NCBI RefSeq assembly: GCF_000499385.1
Contig: NW_013655336.1
Location: 1 to 64,000, forward strand
Direction: 5' to 3'
DNA: 64,000 nt
Source: Eimeria necatrix
Taxonomy: Eukaryota > Apicomplexa > Conoidasida > Eucoccidiorida > Eimeriidae
How positions within the stretch are numbered: the first letter of the stretch is position 1; every line of letters starts with the position of its first letter. A program made the position numbers and the translations under genes. Below the pieces are notes generated by a model. That model was not told the origin of the DNA. It was given only the letters and a program-made list of their open reading frames with translations, and did no database searches. This document shows positions 34,452-46,094 of the stretch, in pieces.

Positions 34452-35523
34452 GTCCGCCAGGAACCACTCAGGCCCTCACCGAGCTTCTATCTCTTCAATA
34501 TCAGTTGAGCTCGATGTGAAGTTGTTTATTTAGACAGGGGAAAGCCTTTTACGTGGAATCTTGGCAGCTGAGCACATATATTGCAACTATGTCTGTCGCC
34601 CGCCTCCGTGGGCGTCTGGAATGTTGTGCAGGCGTCTTTCGGTGGACCCAAGTATTATCTACCGGAGATTTTTCTATGTGTTGCAACAACACAATCACGG
34701 TAGCTTCTAAAGGGATACACTCTTCCCAACTTAATCTTGAAGTGCGAAAAATACCACCAAGGGTGGTGCCTGACCAGCAAAACGAATCAATCTGTGGCCT
34801 CAAGGAGCCATAGGCGCCATGAAGGCGGCAAATATTTTTGTAAAGGATGGAACTTCAGGCACTAAAGGCACAATGCGTTCCCATTTCAATGATGCAGCGC
34901 CCAACTCACGTCAGAAGGGCTGCTCAGCCTGCTGCGCTCCTGTCCTGCAGCACAATCTCTGTAGATTCAGCAAAGAGCTATCATGAGACTTCTTGCCTGA
35001 TTTGCAACACATGAAAGGTAGGAATGTAGCTTTTTCCATCCTGCGTTACTATCGAGGTTGCATGAGCAGGCAGCGTGGGATGAGGCTTCTAGTAAGAGGC
35101 TGGGAAGGGCTAGTGCCTTCAACGAGAAACCATTCCGTTACTTAGCCCCAGGAAATCCTTCATCACCCCACAAGTGCCAATATTTATTTATTGCACCTTG
35201 CTGCTAAAAAGAGTAGCACACAAGATAATTGCTGGCACAATCCACACGAGCAGTCAGTCAGTTACCTGTACTCAGATCCTGCACATTGCATCAAGCAAAG
35301 TAACAAAACGCCCCCTCAGTCCTTTGAAGTCGTTGTGTATCTTGTAGAGAGTGAATTGTAATCGCTGTGTCTGTAACAGCCGCATGCAGTAGTTCTGCCA
35401 ACCACGATAAAGCCAGCACTTGAAGTGCTACAGTCTATGAAGTGGCTCTATGGAAATAACGGAAGCAAAATTTGAATTAATTGAAGTGAGTCTATCAAAA
35501 TAGAGGGTCGCGTTAAGGTCACG
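34452..35523. other. Divergent spacer
   Basis: About 1.1 kb between the start of the UBA-PUB gene (minus) and the candidate gene at 35524 (plus). It is presumably promoter DNA. A plus frame at 34589-34813 starts with ATG but has no support. Confidence 0.4.
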
Positions 35524-36987
35524 ATGGCCTACGATGCCTGGCTACGGAAACAACAGGAAGAAAAGTGGACCACATCAGAGCAGCATGGCGAAAGGGGTCA
35601 CGGGCTGAACGCCAACAGTAGTGACGTTGTATTGTCCTCAGGAAGGAACGATACATATACGGCCTCTTCCAGCCAATGTTAGTCGCATTGTGACGCCTTC
35701 AGCAAGCAAATGTAAACATGGGATTTGTTCCAGCCACTGCACAGTTCATTTGACCTCATCTGCCCTCGCCGAAGCTAGTTCTGCATGTAAAGTCGAACGC
35801 ACCGAAGGCTCCTTGCTGGCGTGGGCCAAAATGAGTAAGAAACCAAGGAGGGGCAAGTTTCTGTACCCATTAAGTCCTGCTCTGGTAAGTATGAAAGTCA
35901 GCATGCGCTATGTAGTCATCCAGTTTGAGCTCCAGTCAAACCGGTTCCGTTCTTTCCTCGATGCATGCTACATCTCACATCTTCTTAACAAGGGTACCAC
36001 ACGTTCTAGATAATTCCTCAGTCTGGGTGGGGCCTTCGGACTTACGGGCGCGTGGTCGTATGGATTGCCTGATGGGCAGCGACGGCTACTCTGCAACACA
36101 GTCATGCTGCGTGAACACGTTAAGGTTACCCACTGCTCATTACCGGCACGCAGTCTGGCAAGTATTTTTCTAATGTGAAAAGCTGCGTTATGTTAGTTAC
36201 GGAGCATATCTTACGCTACTGAAGGCAGACGTGTATGTGGGTAGCTCCCTCTCCATGCATTTCGTGAGCTTTCTCATTCTTCCGATTTGCTTGCACTGAG
36301 AAGCTTTCGCTTACAGTCCCTATCGAAGACGTTCCTCCCTAAATCCTGGCACGCTTGCGACGCCGCCATCAAGTTCGACGTCTTTGGGCTTACAATACGT
36401 AAGCAGACACCTTAGATATACTGTGCGTTCGTTCCCCCTCCATTCCAGTGTTTCCTCCCTGCCAATCCAGTGAAACTCAGATCTCAACGTCTGCTTCCCG
36501 GCGCCGCTGTCAACACCCCATTTACTTCAATATCCCACCCCTACATCCTGCACACCACCCATGCATCAATGCAATGTCACGTGCGCTCTGTGCTCTTTGT
36601 CACGCTCTTCTCGACATCCTGCCACCGTCACCCTGCCTCGCAACATCGTCCCCAACAGCGGCTCGCGCCCAACTCCACACGCACGTCTCGGGGCAACAAG
36701 AACTAGCAACGCCCAAGCATGACCGCGATTTACTCGCATCGCCACTAAGATATGCGTCAACGAGAGAGTCTGACGCGGAGGGCCTGTGCGTCGCACTTCT
36801 GAGGTTTCTTCGCAGCCATGCCGACGCCTCTCGTAGCCAAAGGCTTTTTCCGCAGTGTCGCAGCGCACGTCCGCATGCGCTTGAGTATGTGCCACCTACT
36901 CGCCGAAAAACGCGCACGTTACGAGGCCATAATTGTTACTCTCTTCTTGACGCTCCGGTTCACAGTCACCCGGTCTCGCAATATTGA
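35524..36987 (+). CDS. Hypothetical protein, four predicted exons
   Basis: I do not recognise this protein. The model joins 35524-35677, 35745-35884, 36317-36398 and 36449-36987 (phases 1, 0, 1; 304 residues). The ATG opens MAYDAWLRKQQEEKW. Exon 2 contains KMSKKPRRGKFLYPLSP and ends at a perfect GTAAGT donor. Exon 3 (SLSKTFLPKSWHACDAAIKF) sits between CGCTTACAG and GTAAGC. Intron 3 is only 50 nt, with a C/T-rich tract before CCAG. Exon 4 keeps one frame open for 180 codons, rich in Pro, His, Ser, Arg and Cys, and could also be chance. No signal peptide or membrane span is evident. The splice sites and matching phases are the only evidence; exons may be missing or wrong. Confidence 0.4.
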
Positions 36988-38075
36988 AGCCAACAACGCC
37001 TTTCGCCCCAATATATGCGCACGCATTTAGGTGACCGTGACCCTGTGAAATGCCATGATCTCCATGAAAGCACGGCAGCGAATCATTCCGGTCTACACAA
37101 GGATGCACGTATAGAGAATTTTTGGCAGTGCCATAAAGCTTTGTGGTGCTCTGCGCTGATCCTAGTGCCGTCAGCAATCTATCCAACAGGTGGAAACGCA
37201 AGTACGCAGTGGGCGTGTATCAGCAGATCCGTCGCACCCGTTGTTTGGAGTTTCTGCCTACTTTACTGTGTGGGTTACCTCTGCTGCGAGTTCCTGACGA
37301 CGAGGGGCAGCTGCCAACCCCAGCGCCATTGCTGAAAGCATGCTTCCACTGAGTCCGCCAAATCTTTAAACCTTCGTCTTCACCCATACATATAAAAAAT
37401 AAATAATGATTTTTTTCGGTTCGTGTTGAGAGTAACCAAATCCGATGAGACTGGCTAGGTAGCCCTGCGCCCTATTTGAGAATACGAAGATGACGGCGCA
37501 TCTTGCGAGACAAAACAGAATAAATTAAGCGCATACAATGTGGAGATTGAGTCGGCTATACGTGAAAGAAAGCATTTTTGATCCAAGGCCAGTGTGTGCT
37601 CTCCAGGAAAGTTCCTTCTCGCAGCGATGTTGAAGCAGGCGGGAAACCTTTGCACACCGCCGAGTCAGGAACTGCGAGCAAATCTCTTCTCCCTTTTGGG
37701 CTTTTATCAATCCTTCAGACGTCCCAACAGGATCTCACCTATCATAATAATGTGGCAGACTCGGTACAGATTGTGCACTTACCGCTGGAGGTGTAGAACA
37801 ACGAAACTCAAGCACACACATTTTCTGATTAGGTAAGTTATTTCCAAATGCTCACAGGATCAACTTTAATGACGTCGCTCATCATTGGTCCCACTCAAAA
37901 AGGTCCATTTTTCCACTGGGTGAAGCGATAAACCCACTGAAGCATTATGCGACGTCTAATCATCTCTACAGGACCAAAACCATCCTCGCTAGTACAAAGC
38001 TTTCCAAATCGCTCATAGGCGTCTCCAGCTCTGCAGTACGTAATACTCTTCATCAGCGACAAAAGAAAATTATTT
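36988..38075. other. Spacer
   Basis: About 1.1 kb. A minus frame at 38018-37894, just left of the 38369 candidate, could be its second exon (see that entry). Otherwise I see nothing. Confidence 0.35.
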
Positions 38076-38369
38076 TTATGAGCAGAGTTGTGCCGAGGGC
38101 ACTCTAATTTCAACGCTTTCTGCATTCAATGTCTTCTCTGATTCGGATGTACCAACACCAGATCCGCAATGCATATCAGCGCTGCAACCCAATTCACCCA
38201 AAACAAACGACTCTCTTCTTCGCATCTTTGTGCTAGAGCCTGTTCGTATATCTAGTATCCCACAAGCTCTTAACGGCCTAGACACAGCCAACAACGGAGA
38301 TTTCTCAACTGGAAATGCGTAATCGCGGATTGCCTTTCGTTTGGAGTCGTTTTTTTTACGCTTTTGCAT
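38076..38369 (-). CDS. Hypothetical protein, possible first exon
   Basis: I do not recognise this protein. A true ATG at 38369 opens a 97-codon frame beginning MQKRKKNDSKRKAIRDYAF, basic at first and then Ser/Glu-rich, with ordinary codon usage. It may end at the stop at 38076. It may instead leave through a GTGCCC donor after the codons for VEIR and resume beyond a GTACTGCAG acceptor near 38019, where two frames both look codable. The choice cannot be made by eye. It is on the opposite strand to the nearby integrase relic and is probably unrelated to it. Confidence 0.3.
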   Translation of the reverse strand: MQKRKKNDSKRKAIRDYAFPVEKSPLLAVSRPLRACGILDIRTGSSTKMRRRESFVLGELGCSADMHCGSGVGTSESEKTLNAESVEIRVPSAQLCS

Positions 38370-38639
38370 TCACAGCCTGTGGCGCGTGCACGTGCAGCAT
38401 TTTCCTATATCTCACGTACACGTGCTTTGTGCTCGGCACAATCACGTGGCTTGGGGCAGCCCGTGGCAAGAGAAGACGTTTCCTGCCTAGATTAACCTTT
38501 GCTATTGTCCACGGGTGCATGCCTACACTCCCTTGAGTGTTGCGTAGCATGCTGGGTTACGGAAGCACTAAACTTAAAACTGTTTAGCCTTATTCGGCAG
38601 CATATTATCCCCACATGGTCCATGTTGGCGTAGTCTCCA

Positions 38640-39316
38640 TTAACGACTCCGGAGTAAAATGACCCATTTTACTCTGGCGAAAGAAACTGCAGCAGTGGCA
38701 AACAACGTCGAGCATCTAGCTGGCTGCCTTACTCGTTACCACGCTTTTACCGAGGTACTCATTGTTGACAAATATCCTCTCTTTCATTAGACCTATTGCA
38801 GCAACTTTGCAACCGCCTGAAGCGCACCATTTCATCAGCATGATAGCCAGACCAAGCTTTTCATTCACACTCTGGGTCTGGGGCAGATGCTTGCCACAGA
38901 CAAACGGGAATGGGAGTGCTTACTGCCTCCTTCCGCTCTAGCATATAGCACAACAAATCACACTTCCACCAAGCTCGGCCCCTTCGTGCTCATTTTACGA
39001 TGGAGCCCGCTCGTGGCAGCCAAGTTTAAAATTACTGGTAGCTTGGCAGTCATGTTACCCCTGATAAAGCTTCTTCAAAAGCCCTGAGCTTGGGCTCAAA
39101 GTCACACTGTGCGTGCCGAGTGATCAGCAGAAGCAACAAGCAGGTTCCGCTCGGCGTGACGCTGGGCAAGCTGCCAGTGACAAAGTACAGCTCATCAACA
39201 AGTACTTGCCGGCCTCCAATGAATGCACTGGATTTAGGCCCAGTTATCGCTTTTCATTAACGGTGAAAGAACCCACCAGCAAAGCTCCTTGTTGCGTTAT
39301 GTCCCCTGGCTGCTAG
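38640..39316 (+). pseudogene. Ty3/gypsy (chromovirus-type) integrase relic
   Basis: Several plus-strand frames, broken by stops and shifts, follow the order of a chromovirus integrase. At 38653-38787 one reads KMTHFTLAKETA and later TEVLIVDKYPLF (integrase core, second acidic region). At 38791-38835 another reads LLQQLCNRLKRTISS. At 38827-39087 a third reads FHQHDSQTK, then REWECLLPPSALAY and HTSTKLGPF, matching the usual His-Pro-Gln-Thr-Asp-Gly-Gln-Thr...Glu-Trp...Ala-Tyr...His-Ser-Ser-Thr...Pro-Phe pattern. At 39113-39316 SDKVQLINKYLP and then FRPSYRFSLTV correspond to the Gly-Asp-Lys-Val and Gly-Pro-Phe region before the chromodomain. In-frame stops (38788-38790, 39085-39087) and frame changes make it inactive. 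No intact long terminal repeats were seen. Confidence 0.72.
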
Positions 39317-42161
39317 CCATGCCGTGATGTTTTGCATGCCAACACACCGCTTCTCATGTTCACTCGCGGGCTGTCATAGAGACCGCAATTTGGTAACTTC
39401 TTAGGCACAGAGCAGATGCCAGTCCGCAAGGCGAGCACAAACCAACCATATGCTGGACGATCTTGCTACTGGATCACTGGATAACGAGGGGTAATGGAGA
39501 AGATGTGCAGAAGCTTGTGAAGTGACGAGATGCATCTAAAGAGTGGGCCACCTGTGAACCGGCTCCTCACCTCACTGGCTGCCCTGCGTGATGGCAACCC
39601 TAAATACGGCTTCTATACAGAGTTCAGATCCCCGGCCTGCACGTCCAATTTGAAACCGCTTGTCCACCTCCCACTCTACTGGACGCATGGTCTCTGGAGG
39701 TGGTTCTGTCCTTTTCCCTTTTTTTAGCATTTCATTTTTTTCTGTTAGTACCTACACAAACAGACAGCATGACGTCCATCCCTGGTAATGCCACGCGAAG
39801 GGGACTAAACTGGATGACTATGCGCATTTACATATTTTTGGTTCCTAGGGAGAAGCATTCGCATTTGCATCACTCAGCACAAAACCTCACTAACCTACAG
39901 GCACAGGGCGGTACACGGACGCTTAATCGAATTATATTGGCAAAAATGGAGTTTAATTGTACGCCAAACTAAAATGTATGGGCGAGAATGTGCTGTAATG
40001 ATACAAATATATGGAACAGTCAAGGGGTAAAGCACTCACTAAAGAAGCCTAAGAAAGAGGGCACAACATAATATGGCAAAGCCGGTAAAGTTCATGGTAA
40101 ACAGCTTGCAAAACATAATATGGCAAAGCTGGTAAAGTTCAAGGTAAACAGCTTGCAAACTACGAAGTGCGCGCAAAGGAGAGCTGCAAGAGAACTCGGA
40201 GAATGGCGACTTGTGGCACAGTAAAATGAACCACAGGAAAGCATCCAAGCTGACTATGTGCGGATCAACTGCTTGGTTCAACAAATGAGCATACACTATC
40301 CCAAAAGATTTGAAATAAAGAAGAAGGTCGGCACCCTGGCGGCAGAGACTGTAGAGCAACCACAGCGGTAGCACAAGGAATGGCAACAACCTCAGCAGCA
40401 CAAACAACAAAAGCAGCTACAAGCGGATCAGTGATGGCAGTTACAACAAGCGCGACATCAATGGTAACAGCACAAACCAGAAGGGCTCGAGCAGCAACTA
40501 CAGAAGCCACCGCAACCATGACCAAAGTTGCCAGATAAGCAACTGCTGCGCAAGCGTCAAAGACTCACTGAGACGTTTCTGTCTCCCCCGCAGGGGACTT
40601 CGCGTGCGACGCCATGGAGAAACTAAACGGCAATGCTTCTGAAGTTCACCACCCGGTGCAGCGCAGCCGGCATCAACTTAACAGAGAGCCTCTAGCAGGT
40701 GATAGGGAAGGACAGAAGGGAAAAGAGAAAAGACATATGCATGTATGCGGACAGGTGCTAGAGGTGGCGGGAGTTTCCCTGCGCACTGCGATGTGAAAAT
40801 GGGGAAGTGCAGTACAGGCACTTCTGGTGTAAGGATACGGCCGACCTGACCCTGACTATCACGCTGCAGTGAACTTTGATGCATTCAAGGCTAGTTGTGC
40901 AGTTTATCAGCGTGTTCATTGTCGTGCAGATAAGCTCTTATAGAGGAAAGGATTTCAGCCACTGGCATTTGGTTTTGTTGAGATGTAGAACGTATACTTG
41001 GGAACCTGTGCCCGGAGACGTCACGTAAGTCTTGAAAATGTGCCTCTGGTGCTAAGAGTACTCAAAGAGAGCAGCAAAATGACTTCGCTGACTCTGACTT
41101 CCCACATGTTGAGTTTAAAGATGCTGTTACAATGGATCTATTTGCCCCCCTGTTGAAAACAAGTGAGTGCGAGGCAATTTCTCACATTGGGAAAAAGTGG
41201 TTTCACTTGAAGAGGCATTGTTTCCTGCTGTAGTAGATTGATTACGCAATATTTCTAGGCACGTAGCTTTTGCAAGTTCCTTCATTGAAGCTTCTTGTAA
41301 AGGCGCTGAGGGATTTCTGTGAAAAAGCGGGACTGCGCAGAGTACCACGAAAAATTTTGTAGCGAATGCCTACGTGCTTTCTTTGAAAACGGTGCTTTCT
41401 GCCTTTTAGAGAAGGGCATTGTGAAAAGGCATGTTTATTCCGCCGCGATGCACTCACTGTATGCGTCAATGTCTTGCCCGCATTTATTCCAAATTCACAG
41501 ACATGAGGACATCTTGCTGTGCAGCAGCATCTGGAGGAGGTGCAGCATGATTCAGCCTCTATATTATTGCTGTTACTTCTTTGAAGGCAAAGGGAGCTAG
41601 TGAACGAGTCCTAGCTGCTGTCTCTGTGAAGGTAGAATGCCACGAGTGGCGCGATATAGGGCGCAGGTTACACGAAATCCTCATTCAGGACCCACTGCAG
41701 AGCTTGCTATCCGAAAGCCACCTTTATGGAGTATGTTCTCTGCTTACTTGCATGTTACTGTGGAGTTTGTGTTGCAGCGAAGCGCAAAAAAGAAGGCACG
41801 CCTACATGAATGTACACGACAAAGAATGTAGCATTTCTTTTGCTTGGCCCCGGCTTAGCTGATTGCAAAGGTTTCGACGTAGTTTCGCATCTTGATAAAT
41901 TTGACTGGCCTTCAGGAGATGTATTTTAAGAACAGTAGGGAAAAAGAAAGCTCGTCTGGTGGTGATACCACTTGTTCCTGTTATTTTGTCCCTGTTGTCG
42001 GCCTTCGAAGGGCAAGTCCTCATGAGATAAGGAGCCCAGTGTGTCCACTTTGATGCTTAAACTGAAATCTCCACTGAGGAAAATAAAGGCAGCAACGAAC
42101 TACCAGTACAATATACCTGTTCCTGTAGCATGCTTGAATGATACTACCATGCGAAAGGAGA
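39317..42161. other. Gene-poor spacer with tandem duplication
   Basis: About 2.8 kb between the integrase relic and the hairpin. It holds the 47-bp tandem duplication at 40065-40158 and CAG-rich DNA at about 40380-40510. Open frames near 41319-41860 look codable but match no family. No gene is called. Confidence 0.4.
40065..40158. repeat. 47-bp tandem duplication
   Basis: The unit at 40065-40111, starting aacataatatggcaaagc, is repeated directly at 40112-40158 with two or three substitutions. It is a recent local duplication in non-coding DNA. Confidence 0.9.
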
Positions 42162-42215
42162 GTCTGCGGTTAGGCTTCGTATCTGGAACACCAGATACGA
42201 AGCCTAACGGCAGAC
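42162..42215. repeat. Near-perfect inverted repeat (25-bp stem, 4-nt loop)
   Basis: The arm 42162-42186 pairs with 42191-42215 in 24 of 25 positions; the only mismatch is G against G at 42168/42209. The loop is AACA (42187-42190). It lies 264 bp upstream of the ArfGAP start codon. Confidence 0.95.
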
Positions 42216-42479
42216 GCCAGCTAGTAGCGACTTAAACGTGCTCCATATGTTGAGAAAATCTCTGCTGTTCTTTGCTTGAATTTATGGCCCCCACTGAACA
42301 GGTAGAGCAGTAGCCTCTCGCGCAGGACTGTGAGCTGGTTGCTGCTGAGCTGCATTGCTGCCCTTGCTATTTCCTGTGCTGCTGCTACTACTGAGTTTCC
42401 GCAAATCCTGCCATTTTTTCTATTTCTCGTTGAGCCGTTACCCCCTTAGGTTTGTAGAGGAGGAGGGGAAGCAGGGAAA
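42216..42479. other. Proximal upstream region of the ArfGAP gene
   Basis: A 264-bp stretch rich in short pyrimidine runs and CTG triplets, ending in a purine-rich leader (gaggaggaggggaagcag) just before the start codon. No defined promoter element was recognised. Confidence 0.4.
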
Positions 42480-45400
42480 ATGGATGGCAACAGCCCTACG
42501 GCAGCAATTGCTGTTGCTGCTCCAGCACTGAGTGGCGCGGATCCTGCAGCAGCAAGAAAACAGCTAGCTCTCCTCTATCAGCATCTGCCTGTAGATGATC
42601 GCCGTTACGTCTCTGAAGCAGACAGAGACGAAATATTCAGACGCCTAAGGAAGGAAAACCGCATGTAGGCGACGTCATGCAAATTGGAGCGAGGGCAACA
42701 GGAGTGCATGTTTTATCACACATACATACACACATATATCTCTGTTTAGATGCTTTTTCGTACGCTTTTCTGCGGGGGTCAAAAATATGCAGACGCTTCT
42801 CCGCTCAGACAACAGATCAGCATTTACTGCGGGAATGACGCTGAACTGTGGGTTTTCTGTTTTGCCGCATCGTATTTCAGTCTCTATTTCGTGAAATGTG
42901 ATATTTGTCGCGTTCCATGGAAAACAGCCGAAGTGGCCGTCATATTTCTTGACACGCTGTCGTTGCGCTGGGCTGTAAGCTGGGGAGGATCAGGGAATTT
43001 GTAGCATAGAGTTCGCCGGCGCTTTACGTTTTTTGTCACTGCTTTGGCTGTTCAGATGCTTTGACTGCAGCAGCAGGAATCCCACATGGATATCTCTAAC
43101 GCATGCAGTATTTGTATGCCTCTCATGCTCCGGCAAACACCGGCGGCTGGGCACTCATCTGTCTTTCGTGCGGTGAGTCCCCAGTACACTCGGTTCACTT
43201 CCTGATCGAGCCTGCAAGCCTAGACTATAGCTTCGGATGTTGATTCTTGTATGTGGACCTGGGGAACGGCGTCGACGTGCACTCCAGCGCCAGGGGTGAT
43301 CCAGCTGCGCCCACTGATATTGTTTTCTGTGCTGCGTATTTGTCGTTGCTGTCTCATTTTTTTTGATTACATGAAGATCCACGGAAATGGACAAGATTTA
43401 CCCGGAGCAGCTGTTTCGGATGGAGTTGGGTGAGTAAGGTTTCTCAGTTTCATGACCTCGTAGGATGGGGAGACGGAGCAGTCGTATTCCTGTGGAGTAG
43501 ACAGTACAGAGTGAATGGGCAACTCGTTTGGACTGGACGCGCAGAATACCTTGGCAGTGGATAGTGCAGGGGATGCGACAAAGCTGTTGTGTGGTGTACT
43601 GTAGGGGGTAACCGTCGGGCACACGAGTTTCTCAGGGAGCACGGGTGAGCCCCGACAGGCACTTAAGCTTTACTCATTTGCTAACAGGAGCAACCAATAG
43701 TAGAGTTGGCTCTTAAGGTTTCATAGTTGTCGTACTATGCGTGTTTTGGGGCTAGAGTTGGGACGGGGAGGCAGAGGAAATAGAAGTCGCTTAAGCAGCT
43801 CCATTGTCCAACAGAATCGTGGTTGTTGTGCTGGCTGCAATGTAGCTTCTCTTTGTGGACCCAAACAAGCATGAACTACTTTTCCGCCTACTGTACTCGA
43901 AGGTACATCTTGGGCGGTCACATCTGCATGTGTTTATTGGCCTCTGAAGGGCGGACCTGAGCCAACCGTTGGACTACCATGGCAAACTTGCGGCGAAACA
44001 CCGACAGATGCTAGACGTATGCCTCTCGTTTTCTACTTCAATTTGCAGCCATAGGTCTCTGACATGCACTGTGCACGCGTTTGTCTGTAGATGGCATAGC
44101 TCTGTTTGCTTTTAATGACTCCAGCGCCACTAAGAAAGTGAAGTCGGCGGCGTGTGGTTCTGGCGCTGAACGGGTGCTGTGTCTGGGTATAAAACTTGGT
44201 GTGTTTACTGTTCAGCGCCTAGTAAGCACGGAAATGCAGGGCATTGGGTGGGTTGTAGGATCACAGAGTGATCCTGCAGCTCAAACGACTGGGACGGCAG
44301 CACAGCACAACCAACATCAGCAGCTTCCTCAGCAGCAGCAGCAGCAGACGTATGGTGGGCTGCGTAGCAACGACGAACGCGTGCAGCTTCATGACCAGCC
44401 TCTCTCTACTCCAACCACTGCTCTAGCAGCAAATTCGGTGAACGCCCCTGTTCCGGTGGCAGTGCCCGCGGCCCCTGCAGGACCTGCCCGCGGGCATATT
44501 GTGGAATCATCCTGGGGAGGAGTTGCGAAGCCTGCTGTCTCCGGCAGAGGAGTCAGGAGCCGCAAGCTCGAAATGGACTTCGACTTCGAGAAGGAGGCGG
44601 CTCTCTTGGCGGCAAAACAGAGGGCAGCAGCACAGGGTGAGCCCATAGAGTCTGATGCATTCATATACATGAATAGTGGGAGCTCGAGTCTTGGAGTACC
44701 AGTTCTCCATTTTTCCTTGCGTATTGTCAGAGGAGAGCACCTACGTGGTGCAACTAAGCTAGGGCGTCTGTGATCTATGATGGTTTTGTGTTTTAGAGGG
44801 GTTCTTGAAAATAAGTGGAGCGGCAGCGGTAAGAGAATTTTCCATTGCGTTTGCTCTGGGCTTCTGCGTGCTGTGCTTGTTGCAGGCTCATCCCATGTCT
44901 CGGGCAGTTCTTCGCAGCCACCAGCGCAGCAGCAGGCAACGGGGCTAGTTAGCGTCAGCGGCAACAACGGTAGCAGCAATATTCATAGGGCGGCGACGAA
45001 CCCGACCTTCGGAAGCAGCGGCTGCACGTCTCTGGGATCAGGAGCTGCTGGGGCGGCTGGCTATGGTTCCAGCGGCAGCGCTACTTCTGCTGGCCGTGGC
45101 AGCAATAGCACGCGGTTCTCCGGTGCGAAGAGTATCTCTTCTGCTCAGTATTTCAATCAAGAAGACAGGTAGGAGATGGCCCGTACTCGCATTTTGAACA
45201 CATTACGCTTCTCATTGTTGGCTACAGTGCTGCTTACAAGTTTCAGCGCCAGAGGTTGCATGCTCACCAGAGTGGGTGTGTGGGTAGAGGAAACGAAATT
45301 ATCCTGTCTTTAGATTCATCCAGTTTTAGCTGCCTTTAAATGCATCTGTTGTCGTGAGACGACGTTGTAGCGCCTTGCACCTTGTTGTCTCTCCAGCTCG

Positions 45401-45874
45401 CCTCCCGTGGCCCCTGTGCCCGTCGATCCTTCACGGAGGGCTATTGGCTCGGATGAAGTGTTTGGGAGGAGCAACACCGGCAGACGAGTGAGCAATTAGA
45501 CTCTTTTTGTGTGTTTCGAGTGTGATCGGTACTTCTTCCATGGAGCGCCAGTGATGTCTGCTTGCAGGCGTGGCTCTGTGTTTCTTTTTCACTTTTACCC
45601 AGCTCGCCTATGGGGATATTTGGCGCATGTCGAGGCCCTCTGCAATGCTGTTACACAATTGCCTGCCTATCCATGATAAACACATTTAGCATTTCACGTG
45701 GAAAGATGACTGTTTTCATTGGGTGTATGCTGGATGCGGCTTCAGGGTTGGGAAGACCAGAGCGCTGCGCGAGTGGAGGCGCTGCGCATGCATGCGCAAC
45801 AGGGCTGGCAACAACTATCTCAGGCTGGCAGCGACGCGTTGAGCAAGGCCCGGGAGTGGCTAGCTGGTACATAA
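42480..45874 (+). CDS. ADP-ribosylation factor GTPase-activating protein, Glo3/ARFGAP2-3 class
   Basis: Nine exons: 42480-42664, 43056-43172, 43377-43429, 43605-43644, 43950-44016, 44216-44636, 44886-45168, 45397-45487 and 45746-45874; 461 residues with consistent phases. After an Ala-rich N-terminal extension of about 40 residues comes the ArfGAP zinc finger: CFDC at 63-66, a 16-residue spacer, CLSC at 83-86, then [14 protein letters not shown] with the catalytic Arg. [20 protein letters not shown] and a helical end near HRQMLD follow. The middle is Gln-, Ala- and Ser-rich. Residues near 375 read [13 protein letters not shown], the Glo3 regulatory motif of ARFGAP2/3, and the last exon is an amphipathic helix ([19 protein letters not shown]). 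This class hydrolyses Arf1-GTP on COPI coats at the Golgi. Exons 3 to 5 are only 40 to 67 nt long, and the acceptors of exons 3 and 5 are pyrimidine-poor. Confidence 0.93.
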
Positions 45875-46094
45875 GAGCAGCGTATATTTCAGGTTTGTTT
45901 TGTTGGAAAAGTGCAAGCTCAGAGGGGCCAGTTACACGCTTCGGGGGCTGAGGATTTTGGACAGCTTTCTTCGCGTGAATAACTTGCTGAGTATGCAGAA
46001 AACTTATTTTATGTTGGGGCCGAAAGAACGATATCTCGCGTGGACTAGGACGCCACAAACAAGCTCACGAGCTGGGTAGTAGAGGAACCCGAAC
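45875..46094 (+). other. 3' flank of the ArfGAP gene
   Basis: A 220-bp stretch with nothing recognisable. Confidence 0.4.

Noticed and set aside
35621..36013. 130-codon plus frame taken as a single gene
   Set aside because: It lacks an ATG and contains strong splice signals inside. Its middle part fits better as exon 2 of the 35524 model.
39440..39540. Possible chromodomain after the integrase relic
   Set aside because: A Tyr-Trp stretch was seen, but the aromatic cage and Trp-Glu-Pro motif could not be found in any frame.
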